Shown here one piece after another: positions 47,409 to 57,046 of a DNA stretch of 64,000 nucleotides. Positions within the stretch are counted from its first letter, which is position 1, and every line of letters starts with the position of its first letter. The stretch lies in assembly GCA_937920585.1 (NCBI GenBank), contig CAKZSB010000161.1, positions 1 through 64,000 on the forward strand, written 5' to 3'. Position numbers and translations under genes: made by a program. Below the pieces are notes generated by a model. It did not search any database and was not told where the DNA came from. It saw only the letters and a list, made by a program, of their open reading frames with translations. This DNA is from an uncultured Granulosicoccaceae bacterium. GTDB lineage: Bacteria > Pseudomonadota > Gammaproteobacteria > Granulosicoccales > Granulosicoccaceae.

Positions 47409-49154
47409 CTAGCCGGATTTGTCTTGAAGTTTGCTAAAACGGCGACGCAGCTCGGCTTTTTCGTCGTCAGTCATTTGTGACGGGGCTTTGTCGAGTGGGA
47501 GTTCACGAAACTGCAGTCGCTCGGACTCGCGGTTGAGTTGAGTAATGGCCTGGCTGAGCAATTCTATGGGGGCGTCTATCGCGCTGGTGGCTGATTCCAG
47601 CATGCCGTCGCTGGCAATCTGGCGCAGCTTGTCGGCTTCAGGGGTGTCGCGAAAATGCTCTAGCAAATGGCTGACGGTTGTGTCCGGGTTGCACTCGACG
47701 TGGGTGATGACTTCCATCAGCAGTTTGGCGCCCGGAATGCTATCGGCAAAGTTGTAGAGCTCCGGGTCGATTTCGAGCACGATGCCCGGTTTTTCGAAGA
47801 TTGCTGCCAGGGCTTTTCTCACCGGCGATGGCGCGCCTAAGTTCGCCGTTGAACGGCGTGCGCGAGCGGGCGCGGCAGGCGATGTTTTTTGCTCGAAGAT
47901 CTGTGTGCCTACAAGTTCAGATAGTTGTTGTTCTACCAGCGATCGATACACACCGGGTGGCAACGCCTGTACCAGCGGTTTGCCCAGCTCTGCAAGCCTT
48001 GCGCGGTGACTCGCCCCGGGCGTACCGGATTCCATACCGGATTGTTCACGCAACTGCGCGAATAGGAAGTCTGCAGCCTCGATGGCATCGGTGGCGAGGG
48101 CCTCGAAGCCGGACTGGCCCTGTTGATTGACGATACTGTCCGGGTCTTCGCCATCGGGCAGAAACAGAAAACGCGCAATACGGCCCGATTTCAGGCAGGG
48201 CAGGGCTGCATTGAGCGCCCTCCATGCCGCCTGCCGACCTGCGTTGTCGCCGTCGAAGCAAAAAATTATCTCGTCGGTCTCGCGAAACAGTGTGTGAACC
48301 TGGTCGGTGTTGGTGGCAGTGCCGAGTGTGGCGACGGCATTGCGCAGGCCATGTTCGGCCAGTGCGATTACGTCCATATAGCCCTCGACCACCACGATAT
48401 GCCCTGACTTGCTCTTTCTTGCACGGCGCAATTCGTATAAGCCGTATAGCTCCCGGCCTTTCTGGAATAGTATGGTTTCCGGGGAGTTGAGGTACTTGGG
48501 CTCGCCACTGCCGATGATGCGTCCACCAAATCCGATTGCGCGGCCGCGGCGATCGCGTATCGGATACATGATGCGCTCTCGGAATCGATCATGGGTGCGC
48601 CCGCTGTCGTTGCGTACCAGCATGCCTGCGTCGTGCAAGGTGCTGGCGCTCGCTTCAAGCGATTCTTCCAGATTGTGCCAGCCAGCCGGCGCGTAGCCGA
48701 GTTTGAATTCGCGCGCTGTCTCGCCGCTGATTCCGCGCTGTTGCAGGTAACTTATGGCATCCGGAGCATTCTTCAGCTGGGCGGTGTAGTAGCTGGTGCA
48801 GGCAGATAATGTATCGTAGAGCGCTTGCTGGGATTGCGTGATCGGAGCTATAGCCTCTCGGGGCACTTGCATACCAGCACGATTCGCGAGGTATTCGACC
48901 GCATCGACGAAATGCATGTGATCGAAGTCAATCAGAAAGCCGATCGCGGAGCCGTTCGCGCCGCAGCCAAAGCAATGATAGAACTGCTTGGTCTGGCTGA
49001 CGTTGAAAGACGGGGACTTCTCGTCGTGAAAAGGGCAGCAAGCCTTATGGTTGGCGCCGGCTTTTTTTAGCGGTACGTACTGATCGATAATCTCAACGAT
49101 ATCGACCCTGGCGAGCAGATCATCAATGAACTGTTTTGGAATTCTGCCAGACAT
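47409..49154 (-). CDS. dnaG: DNA primase
   Basis: 581 residues, identical in length to E. coli DnaG. The zinc-binding domain has C40, H43, C61 and C64 at the same positions as in E. coli. TOPRIM domain about 255-345 has VVEGYMDV and FDGDNAGR. The C-terminal helicase-binding domain follows a variable linker. ATG 49154 is used; the frame upstream to 49223 adds 23 non-family residues. It is not in the rpsU-dnaG-rpoD order; rsmE follows and damX-like precedes. Confidence 0.97.
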   Translation of the reverse strand: MSGRIPKQFIDDLLARVDIVEIIDQYVPLKKAGANHKACCPFHDEKSPSFNVSQTKQFYHCFGCGANGSAIGFLIDFDHMHFVDAVEYLANRAGMQVPREAIAPITQSQQALYDTLSACTSYYTAQLKNAPDAISYLQQRGISGETAREFKLGYAPAGWHNLEESLEASASTLHDAGMLVRNDSGRTHDRFRERIMYPIRDRRGRAIGFGGRIIGSGEPKYLNSPETILFQKGRELYGLYELRRARKSKSGHIVVVEGYMDVIALAEHGLRNAVATLGTATNTDQVHTLFRETDEIIFCFDGDNAGRQAAWRALNAALPCLKSGRIARFLFLPDGEDPDSIVNQQGQSGFEALATDAIEAADFLFAQLREQSGMESGTPGASHRARLAELGKPLVQALPPGVYRSLVEQQLSELVGTQIFEQKTSPAAPARARRSTANLGAPSPVRKALAAIFEKPGIVLEIDPELYNFADSIPGAKLLMEVITHVECNPDTTVSHLLEHFRDTPEADKLRQIASDGMLESATSAIDAPIELLSQAITQLNRESERLQFRELPLDKAPSQMTDDEKAELRRRFSKLQDKSG

Positions 49155-49266
49155 AGCTGCGGTCGCCGAGCGGCTGAGTATTATATCACTGCGGTGCGAC
49201 AAGCCTTGCAAGTGTGCCGGCAAATGCGGATTCGGTTCGAATCCGCTCTGCGCGCTGATTCAGCCA

Positions 49267-51201
49267 TTACTGGCCGTTTTTGATTTCGTCCTGCAATTGC
49301 TTGATCGGGCGAATCCATGGCTTGAACTTGCGTACCTCGGCGGGCATGGCGTCAATCGCGGCCAGTGCCTCGTCGGTGGTGTCGAAAATGCCGTTCAAAA
49401 GACCGTAGACCTGGCGGCCGTTGCTCTTGATTACAAACGGATATACCGCCAGCGGACCGTCAAGTGGCAGTGTTTGAGCAAATTCCATGATATAGCCGCG
49501 TTCGCGAGAGGTCGCCAGTTGCAGCGTGAACTTGGTATTCGGCTGAAACAGCACCCAGCGTTCGTTCTCGACAGCTCGCAGTACACGTGGCTCCTCCGGC
49601 TCTGGCACTGGCTGTGGTTCTGGCTGTGTTACCGGGACCGGAACGCCGTCGTCTGACGTGCCATCGGAGACCACCGGGACGGACGCAGCATCGGTATCGT
49701 CGACTTGCGCGGGAACCGGCACGATGGAAGACTCGGCTGCTGCGCTGGTGCTTGCCGGCGGGGTCACAGGTGCTGTGTCAGCTACTGTGGCTTCCGGTGC
49801 TGCGATGGCGGTTTCGGTGGATGCAGTAGTTGAGTCCGCCAGGGTGCTCGACGCATTCGCGACCACGTCGCCTGTGGTGTTTGTGGTATCGCTTTCCGAT
49901 GCTACTTCGGTGTCTGTTGCGGCAGGGGCTGCGGGCACTGGTTGTGCCTGTGCCTGCAAGTCGGTGTCGGCATCGTTCGACGCTGCAGTCCCGGCATCGC
50001 CTGTTGCGACAGATCCATCGCTCGGTTCTTCGCTTTGCAGCAGCCCCGTCGTTTGCGCGGTACTGCCATCGGCAATCGTGCCGGTGGATGGCGTCTGTTC
50101 AGTGCTGCTTTGCGCCGGGCTGTCGCTGTCCGTCACATCCCGGTGTTCCGGACGCAGCAAATCGTCATTGCCAGCGGCGACTCCCGCAGAGCCTGCGGCG
50201 GGCGTTGCCGTGAGCGCAGGGCTGGATGAGGCTACCGGAGTCAACGCGTTGTTGTCCTCGACTGTGGCCAGGGTGTTATCGGGCGAGGAGCCGCCTGCAC
50301 CGAACATGGATAAGCCCCAGACAATCAGTGCCAGCGCCGCAGCGCCGAGCCCGATCACGGGCCAGCCAAGCGCACCAATCAGGCCGCCTTCGACGCCTGT
50401 CGCCGCTGCGACACCAGTTCCGGTATAAACCTTATTGAGGTAGGTCGCTGCATGATGGTTGATTGCAGCCGGTATGCCGTCGGCGTTTTGGTGAATGCGG
50501 GTAATAGCATTGTCTGTGAATGGGAATTCACCGACGAAGCCCGCCTGATTAAACCGAAATGACAGATACTCCCGGGTGCGATCAGCCGTCAGCGCCGGCA
50601 TTGCCGAGACGCTATAGGGCAGCATTTCAAATTCCTCGCCGATAGCATCGAGCTCGTCCTGAAAGGCGGCGACACCGGTCAGCAGCAAGCGTGCGAGGGG
50701 CTTGCCATCCAGCTGAAGTGAGGGCATCAGCCCGATCAGTTCGGAAATTTCTTCGATCGGCGCCAGATGGGCGTTGTCGATGATCAGGGCGGGTGTGGTT
50801 TGATTGCTGTTCAGTTTGTCGAAGTGCGGTAGCAGGCCTTCGACGTGTTCATCAATCGAATCGGCTTGCTCTCCATCGAACTGCCCGAGCACAGCGGCCA
50901 GGAAACCGCGCGCTTCGAAGTTGGCGTCGCCGCGTGCGATATAGGGCTTGAGGTAGTCTTTGTTGTGGCGGACCAACTGCGATAGCAATACTGACTTGCC
51001 GGAGCCACTTGGGCCCACCAGCAGATGCAGCAACTCGCCGTGTTTTAGCTGTTGTTCAATTTCCGAGCGAATAGACTGGGAATTGGAATCGTTCATGTGA
51101 TCGCGATTGCGATCGTCCTCGAACGGTTGAACGGACAATCCGAGATCCGAAAGCGCTGCATCGGATAGCCGACTGGGAGTCTGGTTGTCGTTGCCTGTCA
51201 T
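49267..51201 (-). CDS. damX: DamX-like AAA/SPOR cell-division protein
   Basis: 644-residue inner-membrane protein. N-terminal ExeA/AAA-type ATPase about 20-265 with Walker A VGPSGSGKS (62-70) and a Walker B-like LIIDNAH. One membrane segment about 285-305. A long Ser/Thr/Ala/Asp-rich linker (about 315-545) of low complexity. C-terminal SPOR domain, 547-644, with FTLQLATS and YGLLNGIF, should bind denuded peptidoglycan at the septum. Position after aroB fits DamX of gammaproteobacteria, though E. coli DamX lacks an intact ATPase. Confidence 0.9.
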   Translation of the reverse strand: MTGNDNQTPSRLSDAALSDLGLSVQPFEDDRNRDHMNDSNSQSIRSEIEQQLKHGELLHLLVGPSGSGKSVLLSQLVRHNKDYLKPYIARGDANFEARGFLAAVLGQFDGEQADSIDEHVEGLLPHFDKLNSNQTTPALIIDNAHLAPIEEISELIGLMPSLQLDGKPLARLLLTGVAAFQDELDAIGEEFEMLPYSVSAMPALTADRTREYLSFRFNQAGFVGEFPFTDNAITRIHQNADGIPAAINHHAATYLNKVYTGTGVAAATGVEGGLIGALGWPVIGLGAAALALIVWGLSMFGAGGSSPDNTLATVEDNNALTPVASSSPALTATPAAGSAGVAAGNDDLLRPEHRDVTDSDSPAQSSTEQTPSTGTIADGSTAQTTGLLQSEEPSDGSVATGDAGTAASNDADTDLQAQAQPVPAAPAATDTEVASESDTTNTTGDVVANASSTLADSTTASTETAIAAPEATVADTAPVTPPASTSAAAESSIVPVPAQVDDTDAASVPVVSDGTSDDGVPVPVTQPEPQPVPEPEEPRVLRAVENERWVLFQPNTKFTLQLATSRERGYIMEFAQTLPLDGPLAVYPFVIKSNGRQVYGLLNGIFDTTDEALAAIDAMPAEVRKFKPWIRPIKQLQDEIKNGQ

Positions 51202-51348
51202 ATCTGCACCCGGTCGTCAAATTTTTAATAGAATTCGTGATTCTATGCGACGTGCGAGGTTACGGCAACGTTAGCAAGTTACCGTGTCGCGCCGCCCCGG
51301 CGTTTATGGGCGAAATTGACCAAAGTTTGCAGTGCTGCATCTTTCTAC

Positions 51349-52440
51349 CTAAGTCGCGGCTTTAGCTGGTTGCTCGGCCAACATTTGGTGCAGCGCCTCG
51401 CGATCGTAGCTGCTGGTGAGGAACGCCTTGCCTATCCCGCGCATAAGCACCAGAGTTAATACCTGATCACGAACCTTCTTGTCGCGCGACATCAGCTCAA
51501 GAAATTGTGCTGCGGTCATTTCTGCAGGCGGGTGAATTGGCAGATTGGCTCTGTGCAGCAGTTTCTCGATCGTAGTGACTTGTGCGTGCGGCATGAATCC
51601 GCTCAAGGCAGAAAACCGGGCCGCCAGACAAATGCCTGCGGCTACTGCCTCGCCATGCAACCAGACACCGTAGCCGACGGCATTTTCGATCGCGTGCCCA
51701 AAAGTGTGGCCAAGATTGAGCAGGGCACGCTGGCCGGACTCACGTTCATCGGCGGCAACAATTTCGGCTTTGAATCGACAGCAGGACAATACGGCCTCGG
51801 CGACGGTATCCGGGTCGAGTTGCAAAAGGGATTCGAGGTTGTCGCTGAGCCAGTCAAAAAAAGCGGGCTGGTTGATCAGCCCGTATTTGGTCACCTCTGC
51901 CAGGCCCGCGGAGTATTCTCTGGCCGGCAGCGTTTGCAGGGTATCGATATCGGCGATGACTGCGGTCGGCTGGTGGAAAGCGCCAATCATGTTCTTGCCC
52001 CGGGGATGATTGACGCCGGTTTTACCACCGACGGATGAATCGACCTGGGCGAGCAGTGTGGTGGGCACTTGCAGAAACTGGATACCGCGTTGAAATGAGG
52101 CCGCCGCAAATCCGGCGATATCGCCCGTCACCCCTCCACCCAGCGCAATGATGGTGCTGCTGCGATCGAATTTTTGCGCCATCAGCTCGTCGTACACGGT
52201 CGAGACCGCGTCGAGCGTTTTGAATTCTTCGCCTGCCTGCAACACCACCTGGCTGACATTATGGTTGCCGAGGGACTCGATAAGCGCCTGCAGATAGAGA
52301 GGCGCTACGTTGCTGTCGGTCACGACCAGTACATTCCTGCCGGACAGATGTCTGGCGTACAGTGATGGGTCAGTCAGCAAGGCCTTGCCGGCATAGATCG
52401 GGTAGCTGCGCTCTCCCAGCTCCACATCTTGTGTTTTCAT
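51349..52440 (-). CDS. aroB: 3-dehydroquinate synthase
   Basis: 363-residue NAD- and zinc-dependent enzyme, second step of the shikimate pathway. NAD and substrate strings: ALGGGVTGDIAGFAAAS, PTTLLAQVDSSVGGKTG and the metal site LLNLGHTFGHAIE. Standard length. It follows aroK by 73 bp on the same strand, a normal gammaproteobacterial order with damX next. Confidence 0.98.
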   Translation of the reverse strand: MKTQDVELGERSYPIYAGKALLTDPSLYARHLSGRNVLVVTDSNVAPLYLQALIESLGNHNVSQVVLQAGEEFKTLDAVSTVYDELMAQKFDRSSTIIALGGGVTGDIAGFAAASFQRGIQFLQVPTTLLAQVDSSVGGKTGVNHPRGKNMIGAFHQPTAVIADIDTLQTLPAREYSAGLAEVTKYGLINQPAFFDWLSDNLESLLQLDPDTVAEAVLSCCRFKAEIVAADERESGQRALLNLGHTFGHAIENAVGYGVWLHGEAVAAGICLAARFSALSGFMPHAQVTTIEKLLHRANLPIHPPAEMTAAQFLELMSRDKKVRDQVLTLVLMRGIGKAFLTSSYDREALHQMLAEQPAKAAT

Positions 52441-52513
52441 TTTCGGCGAATGGTTGAGGTCGGCTGGACAGTTTACGACATAGCAGCCACGATCCGCTGC
52501 CCACGGTCCGCTG

Positions 52514-53047
52514 CTAGACGCAACCGCCGGGTTGCTTTTCTGTGCTTTCCAGCATTTTGCAAATGCGGTCGACGACGCGGCGGTGTTTTTGTCGGCTGGT
52601 GCTAACGCGAAGATCTGCTATCGACAGATAGATGGGTGTGCGGTACCGGCTCATTTCCGTTAAAAAGCTGCGCACGTCTTTTTGCGCCAGAAGGGGGCGG
52701 GATTTGTCGCGGGTGGTGCGTTCGATCTGAACATCGAGTTGTACGTCGAGGTATACGACGACGCCGCGGTCGGACAGGCGGGTGCGGTTTTCCTCACGCA
52801 ACACGGCGCCTCCGCCAGTGGCCATGACGATATTGTGCTTGCGACTCAGCGCGTCGATCATTCTGGCTTCGCGGCGGCGAAAACCCGTTTCGCCTTCGAA
52901 GTCGAAGATGGTCGGAATATCGACGCCACAACTGGCCTCGATCTCTTTGTCGCTATCGTAAAAGGGTCTGCACAGTCGGCGAGCCAGTTGTCTGCCAATG
53001 GTGGTTTTGCCGGCACCCATCGGACCGATCAGGAATATATTTGCCAT
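52514..53047 (-). CDS. aroK: Shikimate kinase
   Basis: 177-residue P-loop kinase phosphorylating shikimate. Walker A GPMGAGKTTIG is at 8-18; shikimate contacts DSDKEIE, FRRREARM and TGGGAVLREENR follow, with the LID sequence RTTRDKSRPLL near 110. Separated from pilQ by a strong bidirectional terminator, so aroK-aroB start from their own promoter or by read-through. Confidence 0.98.
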   Translation of the reverse strand: MANIFLIGPMGAGKTTIGRQLARRLCRPFYDSDKEIEASCGVDIPTIFDFEGETGFRRREARMIDALSRKHNIVMATGGGAVLREENRTRLSDRGVVVYLDVQLDVQIERTTRDKSRPLLAQKDVRSFLTEMSRYRTPIYLSIADLRVSTSRQKHRRVVDRICKMLESTEKQPGGCV

Positions 53048-53114
53048 GCCTGGTGAAATTGAATCTTCATCCGGCTGACCTTACCCTAAGCGAGTTAAAA
53101 TTGCAGGGCAAAAA

Positions 53115-53141
53115 AAAACCGCGGCGAGCCGCGGTTTTTTT
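53115..53141. terminator. Bidirectional terminator between pilQ and aroK
   Basis: AAAACCGCGGC (53115-53125) pairs with GCCGCGGTTTT (53128-53138) around a GA loop, with A- and T-runs on both sides. It should end the minus-strand pilMNOPQ transcript. Confidence 0.93.
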
Positions 53142-53158
53142 GTGGCTGATCGAGCGGA

Positions 53159-55273
53159 TCAGTTATCCAGAGCAGAGCCACCGTCGTTGACAATTTTCGG
53201 TGTTACGAAAACCAGTAACTCAGTCTTGTCATCTTCAGCTGTGTTGTGCTGGAAGAGTTTTCCAATCAGAGGCAGATCGCCAAAGAAGGGAACCTGCGTG
53301 CGAGCCTGAATGGTCTCTTGCTCGTAGATGCCACCCAGAACAACGGTTTCTCCGTTAGCCACCAGGACTTGCGTCTTGACTTCGCGAGTGTCAATACTGG
53401 GCACTCGTGACTGACCTTCACCGGAGAAGATTTCACCGACAGTGTCTTTATTAACGGTCAGATCCATGATGATCCGCTCATCGGGTGTGATCTGTGGCTT
53501 GACTCGAAGTGCCAGCACGGCCTTGCGGAAAGCGATTGAAGATGCGCCGCTGGATGATGCCTCGAGGTAGGGAATTTCGACACCCTGTTCAATATAGGCT
53601 TCATGTTGGTTAGCAGTGATCACCCGAGGGCTGGAGATCACTTCACCACGTCCCTCTGCCTGCATGGCCGAGAGTTCAAGCTCAAGCAACGTACCAAAGG
53701 GGAGTTTGGCGAGTGCCAGTGCGATACTACCAGCCTGGTTGGTGGCGGGCAGGTTGACGTTGAAACGATTGAGCCCTGGATCTGAGCCTGACAGCAAAGC
53801 GCTGGTGCCGGTGGCGTTGCCGCTCAGTGCCAGACCTTCGTTGTCGTTGGTTGTAGTGTTGCGATTGACTCCGAAACGCGAGCCCAGTTCGCGATTGAAA
53901 TCGTCTGTAGCGATAACAATTCGCGACTCGATCAACACCTGGCGTACCGGTATGTCGAGACGTGTCACCAGCGCGCGGACCTTGCCCAGTACACCGGGAG
54001 TGTCGTTGATCAGGATGGTGTTGGTTCGATCGTCGATGGTGACACTGCCGCGATCGGACAGGACACCGCCGGTGTCAGAGCGGAGTATCGCAGCAACCTC
54101 TGCGGCCTTTGCATAGTTCACCTGAACGAACTCTGTGCGCAGTGGCTCCAGTTCAATTGCCTTCTGGTTCGCTTCGCGTTCGGAAGCTTCGCGAGCGGCG
54201 ATTTCCTGGCTCGGTGCAACCATGATCACGTTGCCTGACTTACGTTTGTCCAGCCCTTTGGTGCGAAGAATGATATCCAGCGCCTGATCCCATGGAACGT
54301 TCTTGAGGCGAAGTGTGACTTTGCCCGATACGCTGTCGCTGACGACAATATTCAGATCGGTGAAGTCTGCCAGCAGCTGCAGCACCGAGCGCACTTCAAT
54401 GTCCTGAAAGTTGAGGGATAACTCTTCGCCGCTGTAGGCAGGTTCCTGTGATCCGAAATTGGTGGTTTCGTATGATTGCTGACCGGCTTCGACAAATTCC
54501 TCGACCGGTGCTGCCTGTTTAACCGGGATGACCGCTTGCTTGACAGCCGGCTTCGGCGCCTCTGCAACCGGGGCAGGGGCTTGTTCCTCAACTTCGTTTA
54601 CTGACACTTCCGGTTCTTGTGCAACTTCCTGCAGCGGCAGGCTGGTGGGAAGTTCGACAACAACACCACCGGGCTCGTCTGCCTCGACGGGTGCAGCTGT
54701 CTCGTTTGCCTGAGCCACATCAAGGAGTGGTTCGGCTGGCTCGGCTGATTCAACTTCGCCATCATCGAGTAGCCCTTCTGCGTCGGACTCCAGTGTGATC
54801 AGAATGCGATCGCCCTCGATGCGAGTGTCATATTCGGTCATCTCATCGAGATTAAGTACTACTCGCGTGCGATCGTTGGCTTCAACGATATTGACGCTGT
54901 CGACGTTGCCTACACCGACTGGAACGACGCGGCCGTCCAGTGCATTGGTGGTGCCGAGCAAATCGATTGCGATTCGAGCCGGAGCATTGATGGCGAAAGT
55001 TTGTGGCTCTTCGATTGGATCGCTGAGCTTGATGGATATCTGCTGCTGGTTACCGGGTAACGTGGTGTAGCTGACGTTATCCAGTGTTGCGGCGATTGCT
55101 GATCCACCGAGTGCAAACTGCGCACCCATCGCAATCACCAGTGCGCTTAGGGGGCCAGTAGCCATGTTTCTTGCGCGGCCAAGCGGTGTGCCGCAAACTG
55201 TTGGTGTTTTCACCGTTTTTCTCCGTCGCATAATTTTTTTGCTACCTGTTGCCCGGTTTACGTGCATGCTCAT
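53159..55273 (-). CDS. pilQ: Type IV pilus secretin PilQ
   Basis: 704-residue outer-membrane secretin through which the pilus fibre passes. A basic leader precedes the signal peptide (LSALVIAMGAQFALGGSAIA, about 42-61). AMIN domain about 65-160 binds peptidoglycan; a Pro/Glu/Val-rich linker about 170-275; STN and N-domains about 285-460; secretin channel about 500-690 with VPSIDTREVKTQVLVANGETVVLGGIY-type motif. The start overlaps the pilP stop (ATGA). Only one AMIN domain is seen. Confidence 0.97.
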   Translation of the reverse strand: MSMHVNRATGSKKIMRRRKTVKTPTVCGTPLGRARNMATGPLSALVIAMGAQFALGGSAIAATLDNVSYTTLPGNQQQISIKLSDPIEEPQTFAINAPARIAIDLLGTTNALDGRVVPVGVGNVDSVNIVEANDRTRVVLNLDEMTEYDTRIEGDRILITLESDAEGLLDDGEVESAEPAEPLLDVAQANETAAPVEADEPGGVVVELPTSLPLQEVAQEPEVSVNEVEEQAPAPVAEAPKPAVKQAVIPVKQAAPVEEFVEAGQQSYETTNFGSQEPAYSGEELSLNFQDIEVRSVLQLLADFTDLNIVVSDSVSGKVTLRLKNVPWDQALDIILRTKGLDKRKSGNVIMVAPSQEIAAREASEREANQKAIELEPLRTEFVQVNYAKAAEVAAILRSDTGGVLSDRGSVTIDDRTNTILINDTPGVLGKVRALVTRLDIPVRQVLIESRIVIATDDFNRELGSRFGVNRNTTTNDNEGLALSGNATGTSALLSGSDPGLNRFNVNLPATNQAGSIALALAKLPFGTLLELELSAMQAEGRGEVISSPRVITANQHEAYIEQGVEIPYLEASSSGASSIAFRKAVLALRVKPQITPDERIIMDLTVNKDTVGEIFSGEGQSRVPSIDTREVKTQVLVANGETVVLGGIYEQETIQARTQVPFFGDLPLIGKLFQHNTAEDDKTELLVFVTPKIVNDGGSALDN

Positions 55274-55848
55274 TCGCCGTCTCCCAGGGCCAACTGCGCG
55301 TCCCGCTGTATCCAGCCACTGATGCCATCGGGTATAAGTTCAACCAGTTTGATCTGGTTTTCTGAAATCTGTGAGATCTTGCCGTGGTTCTGGCCTGCAT
55401 AGTTGCCAGGCTGAACCCGATGAATGGTGCCCTCGGGATCCTGAACCAGCGCCCAGCTCGATGTGTTCTGTTTTAAAATTCCGACCATCTTCAGAGCATC
55501 CAGCGGATAGTTCTCGAGCATTTCGCGGCGCCGATCGTCTGCTGGCCTTGGGCCATTCGGATTGGCGCGATTGCCCGACAACTGGGTTTGAGCCCGGAAG
55601 GGGTCTCGCAAGCCTGCCTCTACATAAGAGAAGGATTCGTACGGAGCAAAACTGGGTAGCGGGTCGACCCGGCCCTGATGCTTGAGCCGCGTCTGCGCAA
55701 CAAACTGTTCCAGGTCAGACATATCGTCGTCACAGGCAACCAGGCCCAGTGAAGCCACCGCAAGGATTCCTGCGCGTAACCATTGCCGGTTCGATCCGGC
55801 CGATACAGATCTCAAGTGTTTCACGCGTCTATCCTTCGTCTTCTTCAA
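55270..55848 (-). CDS. pilP: Type IV pilus lipoprotein PilP
   Basis: 192-residue inner-membrane lipoprotein bridging PilNO and PilQ. Long N-terminus then lipobox LVAC with Cys about 39. C-terminal beta domain (about 95-185) has the LDALKMVGIL and VQPGNYAGQNHGKI motifs. Overlaps pilO by 20 bp and pilQ by 4 bp. Confidence 0.96.
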   Translation of the reverse strand: MKKTKDRRVKHLRSVSAGSNRQWLRAGILAVASLGLVACDDDMSDLEQFVAQTRLKHQGRVDPLPSFAPYESFSYVEAGLRDPFRAQTQLSGNRANPNGPRPADDRRREMLENYPLDALKMVGILKQNTSSWALVQDPEGTIHRVQPGNYAGQNHGKISQISENQIKLVELIPDGISGWIQRDAQLALGDGE

Positions 55849-56464
55849 GATAACGGTAAGTGGTGGCAGTAAGATCCATCTTCAGCTTTTGGGGCTTGGA
55901 CTGATTGTTCTCGGTGCTCCTGCCCGCAATAGGTACGATTGCGATGTTGTTCAGTGTGACAATTCGCGGCAGTGCTGCCAGGCCGCTGATGAATGTGCCG
56001 AACTGGTGATAGTTCCCGGTGACGCGAATCTTGATCGGATACTCCATATAGAATTCCCGAGCGACTTCTTTATCGGGTTTGAAGTACTCCACTTCCAGGC
56101 CGGCGGCAACGCTGGTCTGCGAAAGATCGATCAACAGGCTTTCGATGTCTGTCTGGTTCGGTAGCTGTCGAAGCATGACGTTAAAGGTCTTCTTCATTTC
56201 GCCCAGCTGTTCGAGGTAGGCATCGCGGTTGGCGGCCTTGGCCTGCTCGGTATCGAATACCTGGCGCAGGCCATTTTCCTTAAGTTCAACCCGTTTCAGG
56301 TCATTAAACTTAGGCTGGATGAGAAGCCAGATTCCGGCACCGATGATGGCGGCCAGCACCAGCGTCAGGACCAGTACTCTGGCAGCTATGGGCGCGCTGC
56401 CAATTCTTTTCAGATCGCTGGCGTCAAGGGTTTGCAGGTCGCTAAATGCCTGTCCGATATTCAC
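55829..56464 (-). CDS. pilO: Type IV pilus assembly protein PilO
   Basis: 211-residue bitopic inner-membrane protein: membrane helix about 28-50, periplasmic coiled coil to about 100, and a ferredoxin-like domain ending with EYFKPDKEV...FISGLAALPRIV. Heterodimerises with PilN. Starts 12 bp after pilN. Confidence 0.95.
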   Translation of the reverse strand: MNIGQAFSDLQTLDASDLKRIGSAPIAARVLVLTLVLAAIIGAGIWLLIQPKFNDLKRVELKENGLRQVFDTEQAKAANRDAYLEQLGEMKKTFNVMLRQLPNQTDIESLLIDLSQTSVAAGLEVEYFKPDKEVAREFYMEYPIKIRVTGNYHQFGTFISGLAALPRIVTLNNIAIVPIAGRSTENNQSKPQKLKMDLTATTYRYLEEDEG

Positions 56465-56476
56465 GATTCTGGCTCC

Positions 56477-57046
56477 TTATTCGTCGCTGGAAGCGAGCTG
56501 GCTTGCTGTGGGTGCCACGGTCTGTGACAAATACAGCTTGAAAGAGCTGATTCCGCTGTCCTTGGCGGATTCGATAACGTCGAGCGCTGGATTCTTGAAC
56601 CACTCGGAAGAGTCGAGGTTGCGCATCAATGTTGATACCCGTGCATTTGAATCGGCGCGGCCCTCGAGCACGATGCGATCCTGTTCCTGCTTCATGGCGT
56701 GAAAGAAAACACCATCCGGTACACGTTCGGCCAATTGCTGGAATGTGTGCACCACCTGCGGACGCTTTGCCTGCAGCTGTTGAATGATGTCCATGCGCGC
56801 CAGTAGATTGGCTTTGGTGGACTCAAGCTCTTTGATCTCCCTGAGCTCTTTCTGGAGCTGGTTGATCTCTTTTTGCAGGTACTGATTCCGCGCTTCCTGG
56901 TAATCGATTTTTTGCTGTGCGAACTGCATGCCGGCAAAGACGACGCCGGCGCCGAGTACTGCAACCAGGCCGAGTGTCAAGCCAAATTCGCGTGTCTTCT
57001 GGCGGCGCTCTTCCTCACGCCAGGGAAGCAGATTAATCTTTGCCAT
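56477..57046 (-). CDS. pilN: Type IV pilus assembly protein PilN
   Basis: 189-residue inner-membrane protein. The cytoplasmic INLLPWREE at 4-12 is the conserved PilM-binding peptide. Membrane helix about 22-44, then coiled coil about 45-95, and a periplasmic ferredoxin-like domain. Its ATG overlaps the pilM stop (TGATG). Confidence 0.96.
   Translation of the reverse strand: MAKINLLPWREEERRQKTREFGLTLGLVAVLGAGVVFAGMQFAQQKIDYQEARNQYLQKEINQLQKELREIKELESTKANLLARMDIIQQLQAKRPQVVHTFQQLAERVPDGVFFHAMKQEQDRIVLEGRADSNARVSTLMRNLDSSEWFKNPALDVIESAKDSGISSFKLYLSQTVAPTASQLASSDE

Noticed and set aside
49155-49223. 23-codon extension of dnaG
   Set aside because: ATG 49154 gives zinc-ligand positions identical to E. 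coli; the extension is not family-like.
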